DNA of 64,000 bases from Legionellaceae bacterium UBA6148 (GTDB lineage: Bacteria > Pseudomonadota > Gammaproteobacteria > Legionellales > Legionellaceae): positions 1 to 64,000 of the forward strand of contig DIUW01000042.1 in the NCBI GenBank assembly GCA_002423125.1, read 5' to 3'. Made by a program: the position numbers and the translations under genes. The notes beneath the pieces were generated by a model. It had not been told where the DNA came from. It saw nothing but the letters and a program-made list of their open reading frames with translations, and searched no databases. This document shows, piece after piece, positions 36,054 through 43,326 of the stretch (the stretch's first letter is position 1; the number at the start of each line of letters is the position of its first letter).

Positions 36054-36950
36054 TTATCCCCCTAATCCAATTGCTTTAAACATATATTCACCCAATGCAG
36101 CAGCCTCAATAGCAAAGCGATCGTCCTCGCGTAGTTCCGTATATGGTGCAGTAATAGGGGCTTGATCTTCATCAATATCAACCGCTCGAGGTGAATCATG
36201 CAACTCTATATCTTCAATCAACAATGAGCGAAGTACCGAATTTGATTTGATCGTTTCAATAATGCGAGTTTGTGGCCCACGCTTATTGTAATCCACTTTA
36301 TTTTTTAAAAGACCAACAATCTTGGCTTGTTTATTTGCGGGTCTATAAACGTTCTGCCGATTGACCAAATCAACCATTCCCGCTAGGCCTTGTAGCGATT
36401 TATTACTTAATTCAAGCGGGATTAAAACGTGTGTTGCCGCCCTGATAGCACCTTGAGTTAAAGGACCTTTGGCTGGGGGGGTATCAATCAATACAACATC
36501 ATATCCACACTCTATAAAATCGGGCATGTTTAAAAAATCATATGGCCGTTGAACAATGTCCTCTAGAGATTTCGAGTATTCGAAATTCTCAATATCCCGA
36601 ATCAATGAGGCGTCACTAGGTAAAATATCCAAAGTTTCAAGATCGGTTGGGTAAGGAACCACGGGATTTTCCGTCCACATATCAAGAGCAGAAGATTTGC
36701 CATTCCAACCATCTTCCTCTTCTTCAGGGTTATAATCTGGATGGATTGGTGGCTTATAACTAGACATATCCCTTATTCGAGTATCCTTTAGAAATCGATA
36801 CGACATATTTCCTTGTGGATCAAAATCAAGTACTAGTACTTTCTTATTTTTTTTAAATGCAAAATAAGTTGAAACTAATTGGCTAATTAAACTTTTACCA
36901 ACCCCACCTTTATTATTTGCAACTACTATAACCTTTGGACTCTTCAACAT
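36054..36950 (-). CDS. parA: ParA-family partition ATPase
   Basis: 298 aa. Deviant Walker A NNKGGVGKSLISQL near the N terminus, LDFDPQGNMSYRF (A') and the Walker B stretch DVVLIDTPPA. There is no N-terminal HTH, so it resembles short ParA forms. The ATG at 36950 has GAGG five bases upstream and is preferred to upstream in-frame ATGs. It positions plasmid copies at cell division together with ParB. Confidence 0.9.
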   Translation of the reverse strand: MLKSPKVIVVANNKGGVGKSLISQLVSTYFAFKKNKKVLVLDFDPQGNMSYRFLKDTRIRDMSSYKPPIHPDYNPEEEEDGWNGKSSALDMWTENPVVPYPTDLETLDILPSDASLIRDIENFEYSKSLEDIVQRPYDFLNMPDFIECGYDVVLIDTPPAKGPLTQGAIRAATHVLIPLELSNKSLQGLAGMVDLVNRQNVYRPANKQAKIVGLLKNKVDYNKRGPQTRIIETIKSNSVLRSLLIEDIELHDSPRAVDIDEDQAPITAPYTELREDDRFAIEAAALGEYMFKAIGLGG

Positions 36951-37032
36951 AGCTTCCTCTTTGTATGGATTAAAGGTATTCATTAACAACATAATAACGT
37001 TACCGGATCCATTTCCAATTAGCAACTAATTT

Positions 37033-37228
37033 CAATACCGTATTGAGTATTCATCTTGGATACATGACGAACGCGAACATTTATTAAATCAAATAATATT
37101 AAATCGAACTCAATCGATAACCGTATGTTTTTGATAGCATTTTACATGATGATTGTTTATGTCTCCAACCCATGAATAGTTGAAGAATGGATAAAAACAA
37201 AGGTTATATATATTTCGTATTGAGTATT
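37033..37228. promoter_or_regulatory. Repeated CGTATTGAGTATT boxes upstream of parA
   Basis: The 13-bp sequence CGTATTGAGTATT occurs at 37039-37051 and 37216-37228; the first copy overlaps the palindrome CAATAC-C-GTATTG (37033-37045). They lie in the 645-bp non-coding stretch between parA and rep, and may be parS/ParB sites, operators or Rep-binding sites. The rest of this stretch holds the hairpins listed separately and no credible gene. Confidence 0.5.
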
Positions 37229-37398
37229 GACTCTTTAGACGAGGATCGATTATAACTATAGAAGGCTTAGAATTAATTGAATATAACGACCTATAGAATT
37301 ACCTTTTCAATATGAGGGCATAGTTAATTTTTCAAATGAAAATGTACTGTTGTGCAAAGGACGAATAACATGAAAAATAAATAAAAACGATAGGCTCT

Positions 37399-37430
37399 CT
37401 TTATGACCTGGCGGCAACCAAGTCATAAAG
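37399..37430. repeat. 9-bp inverted repeat with CTGGCGGCA loop
   Basis: CTTTATGAC (37399-37407) pairs with GTCATAAAG (37422-37430). The loop carries CTGGCGGCA, the near-complement of the TGCCACCAGG in the loop of the 34124-34170 hairpin. The two structures therefore flank the par genes with related loops. Confidence 0.6.
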
Positions 37431-37442
37431 GGTTAATACATA

Positions 37443-37486
37443 GAACACTAATAAGAAATCAACATTCACTTTCTATATTAGTGTTC
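37443..37486. repeat. 11-bp inverted repeat upstream of rep
   Basis: GAACACTAATA (37443-37453) pairs with TATTAGTGTTC (37476-37486) around a 22-nt loop. It lies about 110 bp before the rep start and may belong to a copy-control leader or be a protein-binding site. Confidence 0.6.
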
Positions 37487-37562
37487 CTTAATGTTTTTGT
37501 CAATTGTATTGGCTAAAAGCTAAGGATTGCTTACACATGAAATTTAACAATTTAGTTGTATT

Positions 37563-37596
37563 TTTTCGTACCTCACAAATTAGCGAGGTACGAAAA
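37563..37596 (+). promoter_or_regulatory. Hairpin that sequesters the rep ribosome-binding site
   Basis: TTTTCGTACCTC (37563-37574) is perfectly complementary to GAGGTACGAAAA (37585-37596), giving a 12-bp stem with a 10-nt loop. The 3' arm contains the GAGG ribosome-binding site and its last A is the first base of the rep ATG. Translation of rep should need opening of this stem, a typical way to limit plasmid copy number. Confidence 0.8.
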
Positions 37597-38780
37597 TGAA
37601 TTATTTATCATCCATCAATCACAATAATTTTTCCAGGCTGCATGAGTTAACAAATAATTATAACAAAGCAACATTACTGGATAAACTCATTTACTGGTGG
37701 CAAATCTCAACCTTCACTCTACCGAACAGCCCCCATATCTGGTTTACACGATCACGAGAACGTATTGCTGAAGAGTCCAAACTATCCTTGCGCACCATCG
37801 ATAGATATCTCAATGAATTCACTAAAGAGGGTCTGATTGAAAAAACAAATAAACTCTTTATCAAAAAAAATCTCTATATCCGGATCACCGACAAATTATT
37901 ATTAACCATTGGGTTATCAAACCAAGCTGTTACAGACACTATTAAAAACATTACCCCAATTAAGGCGCACCCTGAATTGACTAAAGAACCATTTACAAAA
38001 GAATCTTCTTGTAAAGAAATAAAACAACTTGGCAGTATCGATATTGCCAATATGGCAGTTTCCATATATAAAGAACAAGATAATAATCTAACTAACAGTA
38101 CAGTTAGAGGCAATGGTAATGTTAATAACTTCGAAAAAAAACTTATTCAACCCATAACTCCCAACACAACCAAAAATAATTACCCACAATATCCCATTGA
38201 AAAAATCATTGGAGAACAACTGACACCACAATTCACAAACTACATCAAAGGCACAATTCACAACCTAAAAACTCAACACAACCTAAAAACATCATCACCT
38301 GAGCAACTGTATGCGGAAATAGTCTTTGCTGTATTAAATAAACAACATCAATTCATTGGGATTTCAGATAATATCCATCGAGTGAATCTTATCGCTAAAT
38401 TATTACGAGAAAACCGTTGGCGTACACCTAAAGGGTTTTATAATCACTCAGATATTGGTAAACACTTCCAAAAAGTGGAGCCTGAAAAAAAATTCATTGT
38501 AGATAATGTAGGGGAGCGGGGAGTACTTTATAACACTGCAATAAATTATACACCTAGTACCACCCTGAATAATAAATTAAAACAATTGCAGCATGAACTG
38601 CGGGATATTAATCACACAATCAATGCCGAAACGCGTTATTACAACGAGATGATACACTTGAATGACACAACACCTTCGGCAATGACACAAATGGTGATTG
38701 ATTCAATAAAAACTAAAATTGGTCAACTACAAGCGAAAAAAATACAATTAGAGTCACGAGCCACCTCAAAAGTGGCATGA
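37596..38780 (+). CDS. Putative plasmid replication initiator (winged-helix protein)
   Basis: 394 aa. Residues ~20-100 form a winged-helix unit (IWFTRSRERIAEESKLSLRTIDRYLNEFTKEGLIEKTNKLF), a pattern common in plasmid Rep and primosomal proteins. The middle is linker-like and rich in Asn/Thr; the C terminus is helical. Context supports a Rep role: parAB beside it, a translation-blocking hairpin at its start, and DnaA boxes about 250 bp downstream. No certain family is recognised, so the gene symbol is left empty. Confidence 0.65.
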   Translation: MNYLSSINHNNFSRLHELTNNYNKATLLDKLIYWWQISTFTLPNSPHIWFTRSRERIAEESKLSLRTIDRYLNEFTKEGLIEKTNKLFIKKNLYIRITDKLLLTIGLSNQAVTDTIKNITPIKAHPELTKEPFTKESSCKEIKQLGSIDIANMAVSIYKEQDNNLTNSTVRGNGNVNNFEKKLIQPITPNTTKNNYPQYPIEKIIGEQLTPQFTNYIKGTIHNLKTQHNLKTSSPEQLYAEIVFAVLNKQHQFIGISDNIHRVNLIAKLLRENRWRTPKGFYNHSDIGKHFQKVEPEKKFIVDNVGERGVLYNTAINYTPSTTLNNKLKQLQHELRDINHTINAETRYYNEMIHLNDTTPSAMTQMVIDSIKTKIGQLQAKKIQLESRATSKVA

Positions 38781-38846
38781 AAGGATTGGTTATATACATA
38801 AATAAACAGCTAACAAGTCCCGATCTTAACACAAATAATGGTGTTT

Positions 38847-38923
38847 TTGAAAGCAGGAGGACATCGACGATATAGTATTCTTAATACTCGTCTCAATGGG
38901 GTATAGAGACACGGTGCTTTCAA
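38847..38923. other. 77-nt multibranched structured element
   Basis: A closing stem TTGAAAGCA / TGCTTTCAA (38847-38855 and 38915-38923) encloses two further perfect hairpins, AGTATT-CTT-AATACT (38874-38888) and GTCTC-N11-GAGAC (38890-38910). The fold resembles a cloverleaf but lacks tRNA landmarks (no T-loop, no CCA). It lies between rep and the DnaA boxes and may be a replication-control RNA, a primosome site or part of the origin. Confidence 0.6.
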
Positions 38924-39027
38924 GAATGGTTATTGATAATTTTTAGCCTTTTTCCGCCGAGTAGAAATTCTCGAATTAGATATCCCTCAAAAACGAAGGT
39001 TAAAGAGAAGGGGGCTTGACAAAAAAG

Positions 39028-39050
39028 TTACCCACAAATTCTGTGGATAA
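39028..39050. other. oriV: Inverted pair of DnaA boxes, candidate oriV
   Basis: TTACCCACA (39028-39036, one mismatch to TTATCCACA) and TGTGGATAA (39042-39050, a perfect box on the other strand) form a near-palindrome with a 5-bp spacer. This 3'-flank of rep is the best candidate for the vegetative origin. No clear iterons are seen. Confidence 0.6.
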
Positions 39051-39188
39051 CCTTGTGCGGTAAAGTGGTAAATCACTATCAAAATCAGTAAAGGTGATAG
39101 GGTAGGGCGGTGATGTCTGAAACAGAGTGTTTCCCAAGCATTGAAAATGGCTTCCTAATTTAGAAGTATCATAAAATGGGACAATTCA

Positions 39189-40050
39189 GGCACCGTCAAG
39201 TTGTGTAATTTCTGATAAACTGAACAGATGATCTGTATCCATTTTTATGGAGGTTCATCATGGCGAATCGCAACATGAGTAAAGAAGGCGGTGATTATTA
39301 TCCTGGCTACCGGCATCCAAAATTATTGATTGGTTATGTAGTCTGGTCATATCATCGATTCATGCTGAGCCTACGTGATGTATCGGAACAACTGATGATG
39401 CGCGGGATTATTGTTAGCCATGAAACGATACGCGAATGGAGTTTAACCTTCGGACAGATATATGGCAATGAGATAAAAAGACGAGCGCCACGTCGAGGTG
39501 ATAAATGGCACATGGATGAGATGTGTTTGGTTATGAAAGGTAAGAAACATTGGTTGTGGCGAGCTGTTGATCAAGAAGGTTATGAACTTGATATTCTGCT
39601 GCAATCCCGCAAGAACAAAGAGGCTGCCAAAAGATTTTTTGTTAAATTGTTAAAGGGGCTGCTGTACGTGCCTCGGGTAATTATCACGGATAAACTTGCA
39701 AGTTATGGCGCAGCTAAAAGAGAAATTTTACCTGGTGTTGAACATCGTCAACACAAAGGATTAAATAACCGAGCTGAGAATTCCCATCAACCTACTCGGC
39801 AGCAAGAGAAGCAGATGAGGAAGTTTAAATCGCCGAAACAAGCGCAGCGATTTTTACCGGTTCACGGGCAAATAAGAAATTTGTTTGGCGCTCATCGGTA
39901 TAAAATGGCGGCCTATGACCAACGAGCTCATTTGATTGCTTCATGGAATCAGTGGCAAGAAATTGTAATGCAGAAAAAGTGTGCCTGAAATTTAGGATAT
40001 CACTCTTTTCGACTCAATTTCGACTGTTGATTACACAAGTTGACGGAGCC
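39189..40050 (+). mobile_element. IS6-family insertion sequence, complete copy (862 bp)
   Basis: Imperfect terminal inverted repeats of about 21 bp: GGCACCGTCAAGTTGTGTAA at the left (39189 on) and its near-complement TTACACAAGTTGACGGAGCC at the right end (to 40050). One transposase gene lies between them. No 8-bp target duplication is visible, which fits the cointegrate-forming behaviour and recombination typical of IS6. Damaged relatives lie at 46767, 51953 and 53547. Confidence 0.9.
39260..39988 (+). CDS. IS6-family transposase
   Basis: 242 aa, normal length for IS6/IS26-type DDE transposases. Catalytic triad in HMDEMCL (D), VIITDKL (D) and NRAENSH (E); the family signature RRGDKWHMDE is present. 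An N-terminal helix-turn-helix region (SLRDVSEQLMMRGI...) precedes the catalytic core. Apparently intact. Confidence 0.95.
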   Translation: MANRNMSKEGGDYYPGYRHPKLLIGYVVWSYHRFMLSLRDVSEQLMMRGIIVSHETIREWSLTFGQIYGNEIKRRAPRRGDKWHMDEMCLVMKGKKHWLWRAVDQEGYELDILLQSRKNKEAAKRFFVKLLKGLLYVPRVIITDKLASYGAAKREILPGVEHRQHKGLNNRAENSHQPTRQQEKQMRKFKSPKQAQRFLPVHGQIRNLFGAHRYKMAAYDQRAHLIASWNQWQEIVMQKKCA

Positions 40051-40070
40051 GATTTTTCTGAGTGATCAAA

Positions 40071-40111
40071 ATTTGTCCGGAAATTTCTGAGATTAGCGGC
40101 TACCCCCCCCC
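40071..40111. repeat. Degenerate Tn3-type terminal repeat
   Basis: Read from its right edge inwards this segment starts with a G-run (nine G, minus strand), then a GCTAAT core, AAATTTCCGGACA. It closely resembles the terminal repeat of the transposon at 40218-46422 but differs at several bases. It is probably the end of a related, lost Tn3-family element. The 106 bp between it and the next terminal repeat shows no gene. Confidence 0.55.
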
Positions 40112-40423
40112 TTATGAATACACTTCCATCAGCACCGAGACCTGCGTTACAAGCAGTGGCCTTACGGAGGGCTTCATGATGTGACGGTGGTTGCAACGGC
40201 GGTCAAGGCCGCTATTCGGGGCTCTAGACGCTAACCCCCGGAATTTCCGGACAGTTTTTAATCAATAAAATGTAATTTACGAATTGTCCCATAAACTGAA
40301 TGCTAGTGTAACGCCCCGCTGTCATAAACAAAATATAAGAAATATACTCAATATTAAGATTTTTTTGTTCTTTCAAAAACTCCTCTATACTTTAAAGGGG
40401 TATTTTAAAACGGGAACTAATTG

Positions 40424-41479
40424 ATGAAAGTAGTACTATTAATGGGATCATCCAGTGCAGGAAAATCAACTCTCTGTGATGCGTTGGTTAGAGAACATGG
40501 TTGGTATACGCATGGTATTGACCAAGCCATGGAGATACTTCAAAAAGAGCAAGCTCAAAGTCCTCTCTTATTAGAGAAACTTCGGGAACGAGGGCTGATT
40601 GATCGACTCTCCTTTTATATGAGTGAATCAGCAATCACAACGCTTGCCAGAACAGGACAGTTTGATCTTGTTCATGGTGACATTTCTATTAAGCATGAAT
40701 TTATGAGTCCAGATTTTCAGGGGCTTGGAACTATTTTAAATCAGGCTGGGTTTGCGGATAAAGAGTTAGAGGATCTTACTCATTCACTTCGTGAAGTTGG
40801 GGATGTATTTAAAACGTTGCCTAAGCCGAATGTCCTTGATCGGATGTTGGATGATGTCTTCAACTTGCCTCCAGAGACCTCGGTTATTCTTGATCTAGTC
40901 CCACCAGATGGTGATGTTAAAATCATGCTACACGATTTTAGAGAAAAACTTGTTGAGCGTGCAAAAGTGGATGGCCGTACAATAGAATACGCTACTGTTT
41001 TGGCTTTCTGCCCACCCAAAGCCTTAAGCGCTCGTATTCACCATCGAAATGAATCCGCAGTTAGCTCTAAAGATCTAAGAAACAAAAGAGAAGGGGTGGA
41101 GCCTTTCCTTCAACTTAGTCAGTTAATATCTGCCGCAGAAACCGATGGCGCGCTTGATGAAGCTAGAACTCTTTCTAAAATGCAACTTCTACTGATCACA
41201 CTAAAGCACTTACGACCCCAGGTTTGGGAAGGCGAAACTAAAAAAGAAAAAGCAATTTCTAATTTTAAAGCTGGTGCGCATGAGTATAGAGAACTAATGA
41301 AGGGATTTAAATTATCAGAAGCAAATAATGTTATTGTTTCACCTAGAGAAGACTTAGACGCCCATGCTGTAATAGATTTATCTCAAGATGCCTCAGCAAG
41401 CGATTTTGCGAGGGAGCTTATTGTTAAAACCATGGATATTCCAACCTTATCGACTATATCCCCCGGTAAAACAATGTAG
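40424..41479 (+). CDS. P-loop protein, chloramphenicol-phosphotransferase-like N terminus
   Basis: 351 aa. Begins with a nucleotide-binding loop LLMGSSSAGKSTLCDAL and continues with HGDISI and ILDLVPPDG elements, resembling Cpt-like kinases of the AAA/adenylate-kinase fold. The last ~150 residues (helical, Lys/Glu-rich) are not part of that family. Cpt phosphorylates chloramphenicol; whether this longer protein does so is unknown, and a toxin or effector role is also possible. ATG at 40424 is chosen over TTG at 40421. A TATACT box lies about 34 bp upstream. Confidence 0.6.
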   Translation: MKVVLLMGSSSAGKSTLCDALVREHGWYTHGIDQAMEILQKEQAQSPLLLEKLRERGLIDRLSFYMSESAITTLARTGQFDLVHGDISIKHEFMSPDFQGLGTILNQAGFADKELEDLTHSLREVGDVFKTLPKPNVLDRMLDDVFNLPPETSVILDLVPPDGDVKIMLHDFREKLVERAKVDGRTIEYATVLAFCPPKALSARIHHRNESAVSSKDLRNKREGVEPFLQLSQLISAAETDGALDEARTLSKMQLLLITLKHLRPQVWEGETKKEKAISNFKAGAHEYRELMKGFKLSEANNVIVSPREDLDAHAVIDLSQDASASDFARELIVKTMDIPTLSTISPGKTM

Positions 41480-41657
41480 GAGAGAGCATAAAGAAGTGCA
41501 GGTGCCCATATCGCCCCGCAATTAAAGCATGTAACTAGCTCAAATTATTCGCTAATTAGCCTACTTTATTTGCGATTAATGTGGGCCTAAAAGATAACTT
41601 TCATTCGAATTAATTTGGTCCAGATTTTGGCTCTGATTGTGGGCGAGATGTTCGTGA

Positions 41658-41683
41658 AAGCGGGGAGTTAAAGCCGCTTTTTT
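41658..41683 (+). terminator. Intrinsic terminator after the P-loop gene
   Basis: AAGCGG (41658-41663) pairs with CCGCTT (41674-41679) and runs into a T-tract. It overlaps the 3' end of the convergent methyltransferase gene. Confidence 0.7.
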
Positions 41684-42432
41684 ATTTTATAAATATTAAC
41701 TGGACACAACCCCCAACTCATCAACTCTACCCCCTGATAAATGATCTCAAAACTGTCATGATAAATGCTTTTGGTAGCGACAATAATACGGCTACCAGGC
41801 TTTAAAGTGGCCATTTTATTAATAAGAATTTTCCAAGTTGAATCACTCAAACAAGTAGCCGCAACATATATAATATTAGCGTCATTAAAATCATAATTAA
41901 GAAAACTATCATTGATAAATTGAATAGTATCAACTTGTTTTAAATACGTTGTTTCAAAATCAGATTTGATATTTTGAAACAACGAGGTTGCTTTTTTAAG
42001 CTTATTAATTGCCTTTGTATAAAGCGGTGGGAGCAACTCAATACCACAAGATTTAGATAAATCAAAAAAAAATGCAGCGGTAAATACTGCCTTCCCTGCT
42101 CCAGAGCCTAAATCATAAAATATTTCTTGGGGCTTCGGCCCGGCTTTTTCAAGGATATTATGAAAGGACAGAAAATCAATTTCTCCATAAACAAATTCTT
42201 TGTCTGTAATGAGACGCAAATTTCGATAAATTATAGAGGAAATTTTTGCATGCTCTCCTTTGAATAATTTTTTAAGGGTATTTTGCGTTTTTTCTATCGT
42301 CGGCCAATCCGATCTTTCTCTCATTTGATTATAGAGAGATTTTTTTTTGAAATGTGGAATAATAAAATTCGTCAATAAAATCCCGGAGAAAAAAAATAGA
42401 AAAGGTAGTGCCACAATAATATAATAAATCAT
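41668..42432 (-). CDS. Membrane-anchored class I SAM methyltransferase (DOT1-like)
   Basis: About 254 aa. One N-terminal membrane segment (IIVALPFLFFFSGILLTNFII), then a methyltransferase domain with the SAM-binding motif FYDLGSGAGKAVF at ~110 and GIEL downstream. The YVAATCLSDSTWKILI and PGSRIIVATKS blocks recall DOT1-like enzymes. It may methylate a membrane-near substrate. It is a passenger of Tn3 transposon 1, downstream of the resolvase gene on the same strand. Start taken at the Met that begins the hydrophobic segment. Confidence 0.75.
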   Translation of the reverse strand: MIYYIIVALPFLFFFSGILLTNFIIPHFKKKSLYNQMRERSDWPTIEKTQNTLKKLFKGEHAKISSIIYRNLRLITDKEFVYGEIDFLSFHNILEKAGPKPQEIFYDLGSGAGKAVFTAAFFFDLSKSCGIELLPPLYTKAINKLKKATSLFQNIKSDFETTYLKQVDTIQFINDSFLNYDFNDANIIYVAATCLSDSTWKILINKMATLKPGSRIIVATKSIYHDSFEIIYQGVELMSWGLCPVNIYKIKKRL

Positions 42433-42557
42433 AATTGATCCTGCTTCGTAATAAACCAAATAATGGGGCTTGCAATAGCCTTAAAAGTAGCCCACTACCT
42501 AACCAGAAACTATAGCAATCGATTGTTCACTTAACTTCTTTTTTAAAATCTCCCTGG

Positions 42558-43178
42558 TCACATTAAACCTTTTAATTTATTAAGGAATGCTTTGAGGGAC
42601 AAGTATTTGCCATAGCCTAAATGTGTTGTAATAATTTTTTGAAGAGGCACACCTAATTGGTGAAGATGCAAAATTTTATCTTTATCTTTGTCATACATGG
42701 AAGCTTGTATTACTCCTTTGGGCTTACCCAGCGTTATTCCTTTGGCCACCCTTGCACGCAAACCTTCTTTAGTCCGCTCTGAGATAAAATCTCTTTCTAA
42801 CTCAGCCAGCATCGAAAATATGGTGATAAGAACTTTGTTGGCTACATTGTTTTGAGCATTGGGGTTTAAATCTAAATTTTGCTTGATAAGCACGAGACGA
42901 GAGTGTTTCTCGTTAACAATTACTTCTATGGTGTTTAATGTTTCTTTAATTGATCGCCCCAGCCGTGATAACTCAGAAGCAATAACCATATCATTAGGTG
43001 ACAACTTATCCAGCAACTCATCAATACGACGCAAAGTAGTTGATTTACGCGATGACATTTCTAGCTCTATCCATTCATCAACCATTAGTTTTTGCTCGAT
43101 ACAGTAGCGGCTAATGCTATTTTTTTGGCTATCAACACTCTGTTCTTGTGTGCTTACCCGAACATATCCATAAATCAT
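42558..43178 (-). CDS. tnpR: Tn3-type resolvase (serine recombinase)
   Basis: 206 aa. Catalytic serine in YGYVRVSTQEQ, then SELSRLGRS and the conserved FSMLAELERDFISERTKEGL helix; a C-terminal HTH binds the res site. It resolves cointegrates formed by the neighbouring transposase. Divergent from tnpA, with the presumed res site between them. Confidence 0.93.
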   Translation of the reverse strand: MIYGYVRVSTQEQSVDSQKNSISRYCIEQKLMVDEWIELEMSSRKSTTLRRIDELLDKLSPNDMVIASELSRLGRSIKETLNTIEVIVNEKHSRLVLIKQNLDLNPNAQNNVANKVLITIFSMLAELERDFISERTKEGLRARVAKGITLGKPKGVIQASMYDKDKDKILHLHQLGVPLQKIITTHLGYGKYLSLKAFLNKLKGLM

Positions 43179-43326
43179 ACAATTATCGCTCAATTCCACT
43201 GGTTTTTGTGTAAAGGTGTTTTAACGCATTAACGCCATAGATTTTGCATCGCTTACAATGCACCTATATGCTATAGTCTTCCGCTCCTAAAAACGACCAT
43301 TATTTACAATAAATTTTTATTGCCAT
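43179..43326. promoter_or_regulatory. Divergent tnpR-tnpA intergenic region, presumed res site
   Basis: A 148-bp AT-rich gap between divergent resolvase and transposase genes contains a partly symmetric stretch (AACGCATTAACGCC, then TATGCTATAG). In Tn3-family elements res and both promoters lie here. The subsites cannot be assigned by eye. Confidence 0.5.

Noticed and set aside
38847..38923. Possible tRNA
   Set aside because: Length and closing stem fit, but there is no T-loop, no usable anticodon arm of 7 nt and no CCA; kept only as a structured element.
40014..40196. 60-codon minus-strand ORF next to the first IS6 copy
   Set aside because: Runs through an IS terminal repeat and a Tn3-type repeat; probably a remnant without function.
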